Shown here in pieces: positions 16,809 to 24,589 of a stretch of 41,392 nucleotides of DNA. Every line of letters starts with the position of its first letter. Position 1 is the stretch's first letter. This DNA is from Microbacterium sp. Its GTDB lineage: Bacteria; Actinomycetota; Actinomycetes; Actinomycetales; Microbacteriaceae. A program made the position numbers and the translations under genes. The stretch is from contig JARBUN010000054.1 in NCBI GenBank assembly GCA_029239635.1, positions 1 to 41,392 on the forward strand, written 5' to 3'. The notes beneath the pieces are model-generated. The model saw only the letters and a list, made by a program, of their open reading frames with translations, had not been told where the DNA came from and made no database searches.

Positions 16809-18206
16809 ATGCCTCATTACGATCTGGTCATTCTTGGTGCGGGTCCCGGCGGGTACGTCGCTGCAGTGCGTGGAGCGCAGCTCGGACTGTCGGTCGCGAT
16901 CGTCGAAGAGAAGTACTGGGGCGGTGTCTGCCTCAACGTGGGGTGCATCCCCTCCAAGGCGCTGCTGCGCAACGCCGATCTCGCGCACACCTTCCACGCG
17001 AAGGCCGACCTGTTCGGCATCTCGGGTGACGTGCACTTCGACTTCGGCAAGGCGTTCGACCGTTCGCGGTCGGTCGCGGCCGGCCACGTCAAGGGCATCC
17101 ACTACCTGATGAAGAAGAACAAGGTCACCGAGTACGAGGGACGCGGCTTCTTCGCCGACGACCACACGCTGAACGTGACCTTGACCAACGGCTCCCAGGA
17201 GCAGGTCACCTTCGACAACGTCATCATCGCCACCGGCTCGACCGTGCGCCTGCTGCCGGGGGTCACCCTCTCCGAGAACGTCGTGACCTACGAGGAGCAG
17301 ATCCTCAACCGCGAGCTCCCCGAGTCCATCGTGATCGTCGGCGCGGGTGCCATCGGCATGGAGTTCGCCTACGTCATGACCAACTACGGCGTGAAGGTCA
17401 CGATCATCGAGTTCCTCGACCGTGCCCTCCCGAACGAGGACGCCGAGGTCTCGAAGGAGATCCAGAAGCAGTACAAGGGCTACGGCGTCGACATCCTCAC
17501 CTCGACCAAGGTCGAGTCGGTCACCGACCACGGCGACAAGGTCACCGTCGCGTACACCGCGAAGGACGGCTCGCAGGGTTCGATCGACGCCGACCGCGTG
17601 CTGATGTCGATCGGTTTCGCTCCCAAGGTCGAGGGCTTCGGTCTGGAGAACACGGGCGTGAAGCTCACCGAGCGCGGCGCGATCGAGATCGACGACCACA
17701 TGCGCACGAACGTGCCGCACATCTACTCGATCGGCGATGTCACCGCGAAGCTGCAGCTCGCGCACGTCGCCGAGGCGCAGGGCGTCGTCGCGGCCGAGAC
17801 GATCGCGGGTGCCGAGACGCAGACGCTGGGCGACTACCGCAACATGCCGCGCGCCACGTTCTGCAACCCGCAGGTCGCTTCGTTCGGTCTCACCGAGCAG
17901 CAGGCGCGCGACGCCGGCCACGACATCAAGGTCGCGAAGTTCCCCTTCTCGGCCAACGGTAAGGCGAACGGCCTCGGCGAGCCCGTCGGCTTCGTCAAGC
18001 TCGTCGCCGACGCCGAGACGCTCGAGCTCATCGGCGGCCACCTGATCGGTCCCGACGTGTCGGAGCTGCTGCCCGAGCTCACGCTGGCGCAGAAGTGGGA
18101 CCTCACCGCCCTCGAAGCGGCGCGCAACGTGCACACGCACCCGACGCTGTCGGAGGGTCTGCAGGAGGCGTTCCACGGCCTCACGGGCCACATGATCAAC
18201 CTCTGA
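16809..18206 (+). CDS. lpdA: Dihydrolipoyl dehydrogenase (E3)
   Basis: FAD enzyme that reoxidises dihydrolipoamide in the pyruvate and 2-oxoglutarate dehydrogenase complexes and the glycine cleavage system. The 465-residue protein is complete: FAD motif [12 protein letters not shown], redox disulfide [13 protein letters not shown] (Cys41, Cys46), NAD motif [20 protein letters not shown], and the catalytic HPTLSE (His444, Glu449). It stands alone here, without E1 or E2 genes, but 0.5 kb from the GarA/OdhI-like gene whose homologues regulate the 2-oxoglutarate complex. Confidence 0.97.
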   Translation: MPHYDLVILGAGPGGYVAAVRGAQLGLSVAIVEEKYWGGVCLNVGCIPSKALLRNADLAHTFHAKADLFGISGDVHFDFGKAFDRSRSVAAGHVKGIHYLMKKNKVTEYEGRGFFADDHTLNVTLTNGSQEQVTFDNVIIATGSTVRLLPGVTLSENVVTYEEQILNRELPESIVIVGAGAIGMEFAYVMTNYGVKVTIIEFLDRALPNEDAEVSKEIQKQYKGYGVDILTSTKVESVTDHGDKVTVAYTAKDGSQGSIDADRVLMSIGFAPKVEGFGLENTGVKLTERGAIEIDDHMRTNVPHIYSIGDVTAKLQLAHVAEAQGVVAAETIAGAETQTLGDYRNMPRATFCNPQVASFGLTEQQARDAGHDIKVAKFPFSANGKANGLGEPVGFVKLVADAETLELIGGHLIGPDVSELLPELTLAQKWDLTALEAARNVHTHPTLSEGLQEAFHGLTGHMINL

Positions 18207-18220
18207 TCGCTTCACGCGCG

Positions 18221-18251
18221 AAGGCCCGCCCGGTTCGTCCGGGCGGGCCTT
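18221..18251. terminator. Bidirectional terminator between lpdA and the CYTH gene
   Basis: Perfect 13-bp stem AAGGCCCGCCCGG with TTCGT loop, 14 bases after the lpdA stop; convergent genes on both sides. Confidence 0.9.
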
Positions 18252-18296
18252 CGTCGTCGTTCGCCGGGCGAGACCTGGGCAGCTCTCGGGGCGTGC

Positions 18297-18941
18297 TCAG
18301 TGGCCGAGCGTGCGGGCCAGTTTGGATCCGGATGCCGCGGGCCGACCGCCCGCGGCGGACACCGCCGCGTCGACCGCGGCGAAGAACGCCGCCCGGCCCT
18401 CGTCGTCGGCGGGCCCGGCGGGGCCGAGCTCGACCTCCCACTCGCGCCACGCGGATTCGACCCCGCGACGCTCGTCGCGGGCGCGGACGTGATCGTCCAC
18501 GAACTCGGCGACCTCTCCCCCGTCGGCGTCGAGGAGCGCGTACGCGGTGCGCTCGTTCCGCACGCGCGCGAGCGGCGTGAACGGAGGGGCGGCGATCGAG
18601 GCGACGGCATCCTGAACCGCCGGAGGCACGACCGGGTCGGCGTCGGGATCGACGTCGGCCTCGAGAGGCCACTGCGTCTCGGTGCGACCGCCCGCCGCGG
18701 CAGGGCCCTTCACATGCCAGCCGGCATCGGGACCCCCGACGCGTCGGCGCACCGCGACGCCGGAGCGGGCGAGATCGGCCGCGGGGGTGTCGAGGTAGCG
18801 CGCATCGAGGTCACGCGGCTCGGGCTCTCCGACGCGGACCACCCCCGGCAGCGCCGACCAGTCCGGCAGCGGCGTCGTCTCGTCGACGTCGTACTTCGAC
18901 TCCACCTCGACGCTCGAGGCGCCGTGAGAGCCTTCGCTCAA
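18297..18941 (-). CDS. CYTH-domain protein (triphosphate tunnel metalloenzyme family)
   Basis: The 214-residue protein begins with the CYTH signature VEVESKYDVDE (ExExK motif) and continues with DLDARYLDTPAADLARSGVAVRRRVGG and HVKGP, then charged motifs RNERTAY and REWEVELG typical of the tunnel fold. Family members hydrolyse inorganic triphosphate or make cAMP; substrate here unknown, and only one domain (no CHAD) is present. The start is probably TTG at 18941, which overlaps the TGA of the preceding small gene (TTGA), so the two are likely coupled; no ATG or GTG fits. Confidence 0.87.
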   Translation of the reverse strand: MSEGSHGASSVEVESKYDVDETTPLPDWSALPGVVRVGEPEPRDLDARYLDTPAADLARSGVAVRRRVGGPDAGWHVKGPAAAGGRTETQWPLEADVDPDADPVVPPAVQDAVASIAAPPFTPLARVRNERTAYALLDADGGEVAEFVDDHVRARDERRGVESAWREWEVELGPAGPADDEGRAAFFAAVDAAVSAAGGRPAASGSKLARTLGH

Positions 18942-19165
18942 TCGTCGCGCCCGTCGGCGTCGGGGTTGATGTCTTCCGTCTCTTCGACGAAGGCGAAGAC
19001 GGCCTGGGTGGGGCCGTCGGACTCGCCCGTGTGCTCGAGACCGCCCTCTCGGCGGTAGACCAGCTGGCCCTCGCTGTAGGGCATGATCAGCGTGTCGTCG
19101 GACTCGTTCTCGAGCGGGAGGACCTGCCCGTCGAGCGGGCCTCCGGTCAGTCGTGCAATAGCCAT
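18938..19165 (-). CDS. Conserved hypothetical protein, 75 aa, acidic C-terminus
   Basis: Unrecognised function. It begins MAIARLTGGPLDGQVLPL, a pattern I recall from small actinobacterial proteins of unknown role, and ends in an acidic tail (EETEDINPDADGRDD). ATG at 19165 was chosen because a TACGCT -10 box lies six bases upstream, implying a leaderless mRNA; a longer frame to 19204 has no support. It is co-transcribed with the CYTH gene and divergent from the amidotransferase. Confidence 0.75.
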   Translation of the reverse strand: MAIARLTGGPLDGQVLPLENESDDTLIMPYSEGQLVYRREGGLEHTGESDGPTQAVFAFVEETEDINPDADGRDD

Positions 19166-19171
19166 GCCGCC

Positions 19172-19177
19172 AGCGTA
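19172..19177 (-). promoter_or_regulatory. -10 box TACGCT for leaderless 75-aa gene
   Basis: TACGCT on the minus strand six bases before the ATG. The same hexamer at the same distance occurs in front of the yihY gene. Confidence 0.5.
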
Positions 19178-19220
19178 GACCGCCCCTCCGACACCGCCGG
19201 GCACCTTGACAGCACTGGCC

Positions 19221-19226
19221 TAGAAT
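19221..19226 (+). promoter_or_regulatory. -10 box TAGAAT for leaderless amidotransferase gene
   Basis: TAGAAT seven bases before the GTG. The TTGACA at 19206-19211 is only nine bases away and so is not a normal -35 for it. Confidence 0.5.
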
Positions 19227-19233
19227 CGCTCGA

Positions 19234-19989
19234 GTGACGTCGACGGACCTGCCCGGGAAGCGACCGTTCGTGTTGCTCGCCACCCGCGCCGAGGATCGCC
19301 CGGCCGACGAGGAGTACGCCCTCTTCCTGCGCTACACGGGTCTCCCGCCCGAGCGGCTGCTCCGCGTGCGACTCGAGCGCGACGCCATGCCCGACCTGGA
19401 TCTCGACGCGATCTCTGGCATCCTCGTCGGCGGCAGCCCGTTCAACGCCTCGGATCCCCTCGAGAAGAAGTCGACCGTCCAGCGGCGGGTCGAGGCCGAG
19501 ATGGCGACCCTGCTCGACCACGTGGTCGCGCGCGACCTGCCCTTCCTCGGTGCCTGTTACGGAGTGGGGACGCTGGGGACGTACCTGGATGCCGAGATCG
19601 ACGGCACGTACTCCGAGCCGATCAGCGTGGTGGAGGTGACGTTGACACCCGCCGGGCGCGAGGATCCGCTGGCCGCGGGGCTGCCTGAGACCTTCACCGC
19701 CTTCGTCGGCCACAAGGAGGCGATCACGTCGCTGCCGCCGCGAGCGACCCTGCTGGCGTCGTCGCCGACGTGTCCCGTGCAGATGTTCCGGGTGGGGCAC
19801 AACGTCTACGCGACGCAGTTCCACCCCGAGCTCGATGTCGACGGCATCGAGACACGCATCCACGCCTATGCCGCATACGGGTACTTCGCCGCCGATGAGC
19901 TGGACCTCACGCTCGCGGCGGTGCGGAGCGCTCCGGTAACGGCGCCGTCGCGGATGCTGCGGACGTTCGTCGAGCGCTACGCGCGCTGA
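19234..19989 (+). CDS. Class I glutamine amidotransferase-like protein
   Basis: A GATase1-fold protein of 251 residues resembling the stand-alone GMP synthase-like amidotransferases. The nucleophile elbow is FLGACYGVG (Cys108), and the His/Glu pair of the triad is in ATQFHPELD (His197, Glu199). Conserved VGGSPFNASDP and VGHKEAI flank the site. Such proteins release ammonia from glutamine or hydrolyse gamma-glutamyl compounds; the partner or substrate is unknown. GTG start without ribosome site, probably leaderless. It converges with the epimerase gene with ten bases between them. Confidence 0.9.
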   Translation: MTSTDLPGKRPFVLLATRAEDRPADEEYALFLRYTGLPPERLLRVRLERDAMPDLDLDAISGILVGGSPFNASDPLEKKSTVQRRVEAEMATLLDHVVARDLPFLGACYGVGTLGTYLDAEIDGTYSEPISVVEVTLTPAGREDPLAAGLPETFTAFVGHKEAITSLPPRATLLASSPTCPVQMFRVGHNVYATQFHPELDVDGIETRIHAYAAYGYFAADELDLTLAAVRSAPVTAPSRMLRTFVERYAR

Positions 19990-19999
19990 GACGGTCTGT

Positions 20000-20758
20000 C
20001 TACGCCGCGCGCGGCGTCTCGCGCACGACGTCGATCGCGGCCGTCACGGCGGGATGCGCGCGACGCAGGTAGGGCTCCAGACCCAGGTCGACGAGGTGGA
20101 CGCGGCCCGCGAGATCCGGACCTCTGCCGCGCACGAGACCGGCTTTGAGCGCGCCGAACGTCACCGTGACGTCGGCGGGGAGGATGACGGCATCCGCGGT
20201 CCCGTCGTCGGGATCGAGGCCGCTCGGCACATCCACGGCGATGACCCGTGGGCGGTGCGGGAGGGCGAGCAGACGCTCGACGAGGGCACGGGCGCTTCCG
20301 CGCAGGCGACGGTCGGCGAGACGTCCGATCCCCAGGATGCCGTCGAGCACGAGCGTGTAGTCGCCTGCCCCCGCCGACGCCTCGGACACGGAGACGACGC
20401 GTGCGCCGGCGGCGACGGCCGCGTCGAGGGCTTCGCGGTGGACGCGGTCGCGGACGAGCACGACGTCGACACGGCTCGCGGAGGACACGAGCTCCGCGGC
20501 CGCGAACAGCGCGTCTCCCCCGTTGTCTCCGGCGCCGGCCAGGACGAGCGCGGGCCCGGGGGTGGCGTGCGCCTCCGCGGCCGCGACGTCGGCGAGCGCC
20601 CGGGCCGCCGCGCGCATGAGGGGGCGTCCCTCGGCGAGCAGGGGCGCCTCGGCGGCGCGTACGGCGTCGGCGGTGTAGGCGGCGACGCGTTCCCGCGCAG
20701 CGGGAGCGGGAGACTCCTCCGCGCGTTCGGCGACGGGGCCGCGGGCGGAATCAGCCAC
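20000..20758 (-). CDS. nnrE: NAD(P)H-hydrate epimerase (YjeF N-terminal domain)
   Basis: Repairs damaged NAD(P)H by epimerising the R-hydrate so the dehydratase can act on it. The 252-residue protein has only the YjeF_N domain: YTADAVRAAEAPLLAEG, VLAGAGDNGGDALFAA, LVLDGILGIG, IAVDVPSGLDPDDG and ADVTVTFGALKAGLVRGRGPDLAG. The kinase-like dehydratase half (NnrD) is not fused and not in the window. GTG at 20758 overlaps the end of yihY by eight bases, so translation is coupled. The first 25 residues are low in conservation, and a later start is possible. Confidence 0.92.
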   Translation of the reverse strand: MADSARGPVAERAEESPAPAARERVAAYTADAVRAAEAPLLAEGRPLMRAAARALADVAAAEAHATPGPALVLAGAGDNGGDALFAAAELVSSASRVDVVLVRDRVHREALDAAVAAGARVVSVSEASAGAGDYTLVLDGILGIGRLADRRLRGSARALVERLLALPHRPRVIAVDVPSGLDPDDGTADAVILPADVTVTFGALKAGLVRGRGPDLAGRVHLVDLGLEPYLRRAHPAVTAAIDVVRETPRAA

Positions 20759-21815
20759 GGGACGCCGCCTTGTCGGCGTCGGTCTCGCGCGCCGCGGCCG
20801 CGGGGTCGTTCTCGGCGAGCGTCTCGCGCTCCTTGGCCTCGGCTTCCCGCGCGGCGTCGAGCTCGCCCGTCGCGGCGCGGACGGCCTTCTCGGCGCGGCG
20901 GACGCGGAACTGGATCATGGTGGTCGCCCCGTACTTGGCGCGGACGCGATCGTGGTCTTCCTCCGTCGCGACGGTGATCCAGGCGCCGGCGATGAGGATG
21001 ACCTGGCTCGAGAGGTTGAGCCACAGCAGGAGCGCGATCAGCGACGCGAAAGTCGCGAGCAGCGGGTTGCTGCCCGCGCCGCCGACGAACAGGCCCGACA
21101 GCTGCTGGAGGACCACCAGCCCGACGCCGCCCAGGAGCGCCCCGCGGATGAGCGTGCCCTTGCGCGTGCGAACGCCGGAGAGCAGCGCGAAGGCCGCCGC
21201 GATCGCCGCGGCGTCGAGGACGAGCACGATCGCGGTCGACACCAGCCACGTGAGGAAACCGGTGATCCACGAGTCGACGGAAACGCCGAGAAGATCGCGG
21301 ACGAGCGTGAGCCCGGCCGTCGCGAGGAACGTCACCGCCGCCGCGGCCACGAGGGCGACGCCGATGCCCAGAGCCAGGGCGAGGTTTCGCAGCAGCACCC
21401 AGACGATGAAGGTGTCGTCGGTGGTCACGCCGGCGATCTGCCGCAGCGCCGATCGCAGCGAGCCGATCGCACCGATGGCGGCGCCGACGAGACCGAGCGT
21501 TCCGATGATGCCCGCGATCGTGAGGCCCTCGGGCGCCTGGATGTCGCGCACGTCGATCAGCCCGTTCTCACCGACCAGGTTCGGCACGACGCCGTTCACC
21601 GAGCGGACGAGGGCGTCGAGTCCCGCGGGATTGCCGGAGAGCCACAGCGCGGCGAAGGAGAAGCCGATCAGCACCGCGGCGAACAGGCTGAACAGCGTGC
21701 GGTACGTGACGCTGTCGGCCAGCATGGGGCCCCGCGCACCCGAGTAGACGAGGAAGGCGCGCACAAGGCGGAGCGACAAGGCCCACGCGGTGACGCGACG
21801 GATGAGGTCGGCCAT
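20751..21815 (-). CDS. YihY/BrkB family inner-membrane protein
   Basis: An integral membrane protein of 354 residues with about six helices and a long charged, Ala/Glu-rich cytoplasmic tail (REAEAKERETLAENDP). Family hallmarks are GARGPMLADSVTYRTLFSLFAAVLIGF near the N-terminus and LLLWLNLSSQVILIAGAW near the last helix. Despite old names (RNase BN, virulence factor), the function is not established. ATG at 21815 is chosen because TACGCT lies six bases upstream; longer readings to 21980 lack support. Confidence 0.9.
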   Translation of the reverse strand: MADLIRRVTAWALSLRLVRAFLVYSGARGPMLADSVTYRTLFSLFAAVLIGFSFAALWLSGNPAGLDALVRSVNGVVPNLVGENGLIDVRDIQAPEGLTIAGIIGTLGLVGAAIGAIGSLRSALRQIAGVTTDDTFIVWVLLRNLALALGIGVALVAAAAVTFLATAGLTLVRDLLGVSVDSWITGFLTWLVSTAIVLVLDAAAIAAAFALLSGVRTRKGTLIRGALLGGVGLVVLQQLSGLFVGGAGSNPLLATFASLIALLLWLNLSSQVILIAGAWITVATEEDHDRVRAKYGATTMIQFRVRRAEKAVRAATGELDAAREAEAKERETLAENDPAAAARETDADKAASRG

Positions 21816-21821
21816 GGAGTC

Positions 21822-21827
21822 AGCGTA
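21822..21827 (-). promoter_or_regulatory. -10 box TACGCT for leaderless yihY
   Basis: TACGCT on the minus strand six bases before the ATG, identical in sequence and spacing to the box before the 75-aa gene at 19165. Confidence 0.5.
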
Positions 21828-21912
21828 ACGAGCCGGAGGATCGCCCTCATCGGGGGTTGACCGCCGTGCCCCGCGGCGACAGCGCCCTCTTCCCGCGCGC
21901 CGGACCCCGCGC

Positions 21913-22371
21913 TCACAGCCCCGTGAGCACCCGCCACCACGCGCCGAACAGCAAGAAGGGCCCGAAAGCGATCGACGCACCCCGCGCGCTCGCGAGAAGC
22001 GCGCCCGCGGCTCCGATCCCGCCCGCGAGGAAGGCGAGCGCGAGTCCGGATGCCACGGCCTCGAAGCCTCCCCACCCGAGCACCGCCCCGCACAGGGCGG
22101 CCAGCTTCACGTCTCCCCCGCCGAACGCGGCCGGGCGCGCGAGGTGCAGCGCAAGACACGCGGTGAACGCGCCGACCGCTCCCCCGCCGATCCCCGCGAG
22201 CCGCGCGGGCTCCCCGATCGCGAGCGCCGCCGCGTCCAGCAAGAGCACCACTGCAGCGCCGCCCGGCAGCACGATCGCGTCGGGGAGGTGACGGGTGCGC
22301 GCATCGACCACCGCGAGCACGCCGCTGAGCACCGCGAACACCGACAGGGCGGGGACGAGGGCCCACGGCAT
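21913..22371 (-). CDS. Prepilin peptidase, A24 type (short, without N-terminal methylase domain)
   Basis: A 152-residue membrane protease with the two catalytic aspartates of the type IV prepilin peptidase family: Asp23 in VVDARTRHLPDAI and Asp87 in FGGGDVKLAAL. Four to five hydrophobic helices cover the rest. The short form lacking the methyltransferase domain is usual for actinobacterial Flp/tad pili. No pilin or tad gene lies in the window, so its substrate is encoded elsewhere. It starts eight bases after the DUF1905 gene, in one operon. Confidence 0.9.
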   Translation of the reverse strand: MPWALVPALSVFAVLSGVLAVVDARTRHLPDAIVLPGGAAVVLLLDAAALAIGEPARLAGIGGGAVGAFTACLALHLARPAAFGGGDVKLAALCGAVLGWGGFEAVASGLALAFLAGGIGAAGALLASARGASIAFGPFLLFGAWWRVLTGL

Positions 22372-22379
22372 CCGGGACC

Positions 22380-22676
22380 TCAGGCGTCCAGGACGACGAG
22401 ATCGACCGTGACGACACCGTCGGGGGCGATCCCCTCGGCGTCGCGCACCGCGCGCTTCAGAGGCAGGACGTAGAACCCGCGGGTCTGCGGGAAGATCGAG
22501 GTGCGCCAGGTCGAGCCGCCGATCGTCGCGTCGACGCGGACACCGCCGAAGCCGCGACGATACGTCTGGGTCTCGCGGATGTCGTCACTCAGGTCGGGCG
22601 GGAGCGCGACGAAGTACCAGTCGCTGTCGGTGCGGGCCTCCCAGCGGTAGACCTCGCCCTCGAAACGCACGATCAC
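22380..22676 (-). CDS. DUF1905-domain protein
   Basis: A 98-residue soluble protein matching the DUF1905 pattern: FEGEVYRWEARTDSDWYFVALP at the start, then GFGGVRVDATIGGSTWRTSIFP and GFYVLPLKRAVRDAEGI. Function unknown; the domain is often found with YdeI-like domains. GTG start with GAGAGGAG eight bases upstream. The C-terminal VTVDLVVLDA ends the domain, so it is complete. Confidence 0.87.
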   Translation of the reverse strand: MIVRFEGEVYRWEARTDSDWYFVALPPDLSDDIRETQTYRRGFGGVRVDATIGGSTWRTSIFPQTRGFYVLPLKRAVRDAEGIAPDGVVTVDLVVLDA

Positions 22677-22702
22677 GCGATGCTCCTCTCGTCGCGGTCA
22701 CC

Positions 22703-23125
22703 CTACTCGGGACCTCCGACGCGGGGCGCGGCGTCTCCCTCGTGCAGGAGGAGTGCGCTCACCCCCGCATCCACGACCGCCGCCGTCACGACGGCGCACG
22801 CGTAGACCGCCAGGTCACGCGGGTCGAACCCGCTGCCCAGCACGAGCGCGACGGGCGGGAAGCGGTCCGCGAGAGCCACCGGCAACCCGGTGAGCTGGAG
22901 GAGCTCCACGCTCCCGCACCACGCCGCGGCGACGGTCCCGAGCACGACTCGACGCGCTCGCGGCCACACGAGCACCAGTCCCGTGTACGCGGCCGCGGCG
23001 TACAGCGCGTCTCCCGCGACATCGGTCGCGACGGAGTCCGGCAGCCCCCGAGCGACCACGAGCCCCAGAATCACCACCCCGACGAGGGCGATCGCCGCCG
23101 CGGGCCGTCGGCGGGCGGGGGTCAC
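22703..23125 (-). CDS. DUF2809 membrane protein
   Basis: A 140-residue protein with four hydrophobic helices. It shows the DUF2809 pattern of small VanZ-like membrane proteins: SVATDVAGDALYAAAAYTGLVLVWPRAR, then CGSVELLQLTG and SGFDPRDLAVYACA. Function unknown. GTG at 23125 overlaps the stop of mug (GTGA), so it is translated with that gene. Confidence 0.83.
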   Translation of the reverse strand: MTPARRRPAAAIALVGVVILGLVVARGLPDSVATDVAGDALYAAAAYTGLVLVWPRARRVVLGTVAAAWCGSVELLQLTGLPVALADRFPPVALVLGSGFDPRDLAVYACAVVTAAVVDAGVSALLLHEGDAAPRVGGPE

Positions 23126-23688
23126 GCGAGCACCCCCGCGGCGCGCGCCGGCTCGGCGTACGCGCGCGCGAGGGTCGCGACGGTGTCGTGCGCGTTGAGG
23201 CCGCTCGGATTGGGGAGGACCCAGGTGGGCAGCCCGGCGATTCCCTCGTCCTGCCGCCCGGCGACGGCTCTCGGACGCTGGAAGCCGTCGCGGTACGCGG
23301 TGAGCCCGACCACGGCGACCGCGCGCGGACGCCAGGCAGCGACGCGGTCCGTCAGCGCCGCCGCCCCCGTCCGCAACTCCTCGCGCGACAGCTCGTCGGC
23401 GCGCGCCGTCGCCCGCGCGACGAGATTCGACACCCCGAGACCTGCGTCGAGGATCATGCGCCGATCCTCGTCGCTCAACGGCTCGGCGTAGACGGGAAGG
23501 CGCGGCAGGATCCCGGCCGCGACCAGCGCGGGCCAGAACCGGTTGCCGGGGCGCGAGAACGGGGTGCCGGTCGCGGCGGTCCACAGCCCCGGGTTGATGC
23601 CGACGAAGAGCAGCCGGACACCGGGCTCCACGAGGTCGGGGATGGTGGCATCCCGGAACGACTCCAGCTCGGCGCGCGTATAGCCCAT
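23122..23688 (-). CDS. mug: G/U mismatch-specific DNA glycosylase (Mug)
   Basis: Removes uracil or ethenocytosine opposite guanine in DNA. The 188-residue protein has the family-2 UDG motif A as VGINPGLWTAATGTPFSRPGNRFWP (catalytic Asn in INPG) and motif B as LPNPSGLNA. ATG at 23688 follows CATAGT by six bases, consistent with a leaderless transcript; longer readings to 23991 overlap the divergent hydrolase. It is the first gene of a run with DUF2809. Confidence 0.93.
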   Translation of the reverse strand: MGYTRAELESFRDATIPDLVEPGVRLLFVGINPGLWTAATGTPFSRPGNRFWPALVAAGILPRLPVYAEPLSDEDRRMILDAGLGVSNLVARATARADELSREELRTGAAALTDRVAAWRPRAVAVVGLTAYRDGFQRPRAVAGRQDEGIAGLPTWVLPNPSGLNAHDTVATLARAYAEPARAAGVLA

Positions 23689-23694
23689 GAGACC

Positions 23695-23700
23695 ACTATG
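23695..23700 (-). promoter_or_regulatory. -10 box CATAGT for leaderless mug
   Basis: CATAGT on the minus strand six bases before the ATG; close to the TATAGT consensus. Confidence 0.4.
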
Positions 23701-23745
23701 ACCACTACCCGCGTCGGAGCCCGCCCGTCTGCCAGGATCGGACGA

Positions 23746-24543
23746 ATGGATGCCGTCCCCGCGCTCACCGAGATCCCCGCGCCGCAGTTCGTCATCGTCG
23801 GCGACAACGTCCGGCTGGCGACGTACACCTGGGGCGACCCCGACGCGGAGGCGGTGCTGTGCGTGCACGGCTTCGGGTCGAGCACGCGCGACAACTGGGT
23901 GAACACGGGGTGGGTGCGCGATCTCCTGCGTGCGGGGTTCCGTGTCGTGGCGGTGGATCAGCGCGGACACGGTGCGAGCGACAAGCCGCACGACGCGGCG
24001 TCGTACACGATGCCCACGCTGGTGAGCGATCTCGTCGCGGTCCTCGACACCTATCTACTGGATTCGGTGCCTTACCTGGGTTATTCCCTCGGCGGGCGGG
24101 TGGGGTGGCAGCTCGCCGTCGACGCGCCCGAGCACGTCGAGCGCGCGGTGCTCGGCGGCATCCCGGACGGTCGTCCGCTCGCGCGGCTGAAGGTCGACCA
24201 GGCTCGCGCGTTCCTGGATCACGGCACCCCGGTCGAGGATGCCACGACCCTGCGCTACGTCTCGCTCGCCGAGCGCGTGCCGGGGAACGACCTGCGCGCG
24301 CTCGTCGCCATCGCGGAGGGCATGCGCCTCGGCGAGACCGATCCCGACCCCGCGTCACCGCCGCAGCAGCCGGTGCTCATCGCGACGGGAACCGAGGACC
24401 CGATCCACGACCAGTCGCAGCACCTCGCGTCGCTGCTGCCGCGCGGAGAGTTCGCGGACATCCCCGGCCGCCACCATGTCAACGCGCCCGGGGCGCGGGC
24501 GTTCCGCGAGGCCGGGGTGCAGTTCCTCTCGCGCGAAGGCTGA
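23746..24543 (+). CDS. Alpha/beta hydrolase
   Basis: A 265-residue alpha/beta-hydrolase-fold enzyme with oxyanion motif VHGFGSS (about residue 40), strand-turn VVAVDQRGHGASDKP, nucleophile elbow LGYSLGGR (Ser114), acid region ATGTEDPIHDQ and the catalytic His in GRHHVNAPGARAF. Substrate unknown: esterase, lactonase or C-C hydrolase are all possible. ATG at 23746 was chosen because it begins the conserved region; CAGGAT seven bases upstream could be a weak -10 box. Divergent from mug. Confidence 0.9.
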   Translation: MDAVPALTEIPAPQFVIVGDNVRLATYTWGDPDAEAVLCVHGFGSSTRDNWVNTGWVRDLLRAGFRVVAVDQRGHGASDKPHDAASYTMPTLVSDLVAVLDTYLLDSVPYLGYSLGGRVGWQLAVDAPEHVERAVLGGIPDGRPLARLKVDQARAFLDHGTPVEDATTLRYVSLAERVPGNDLRALVAIAEGMRLGETDPDPASPPQQPVLIATGTEDPIHDQSQHLASLLPRGEFADIPGRHHVNAPGARAFREAGVQFLSREG

Positions 24544-24589
24544 GCCGGGCCGGCGCCGAGCGCGTCGCCCACGGGCGGTTCCCCGCGCC

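Noticed and set aside
19206..19226. TTGACA with TAGAAT as a full -35/-10 promoter for the amidotransferase
   Set aside because: Spacing is only nine bases instead of 16-19; only the TAGAAT box at leaderless distance is kept.
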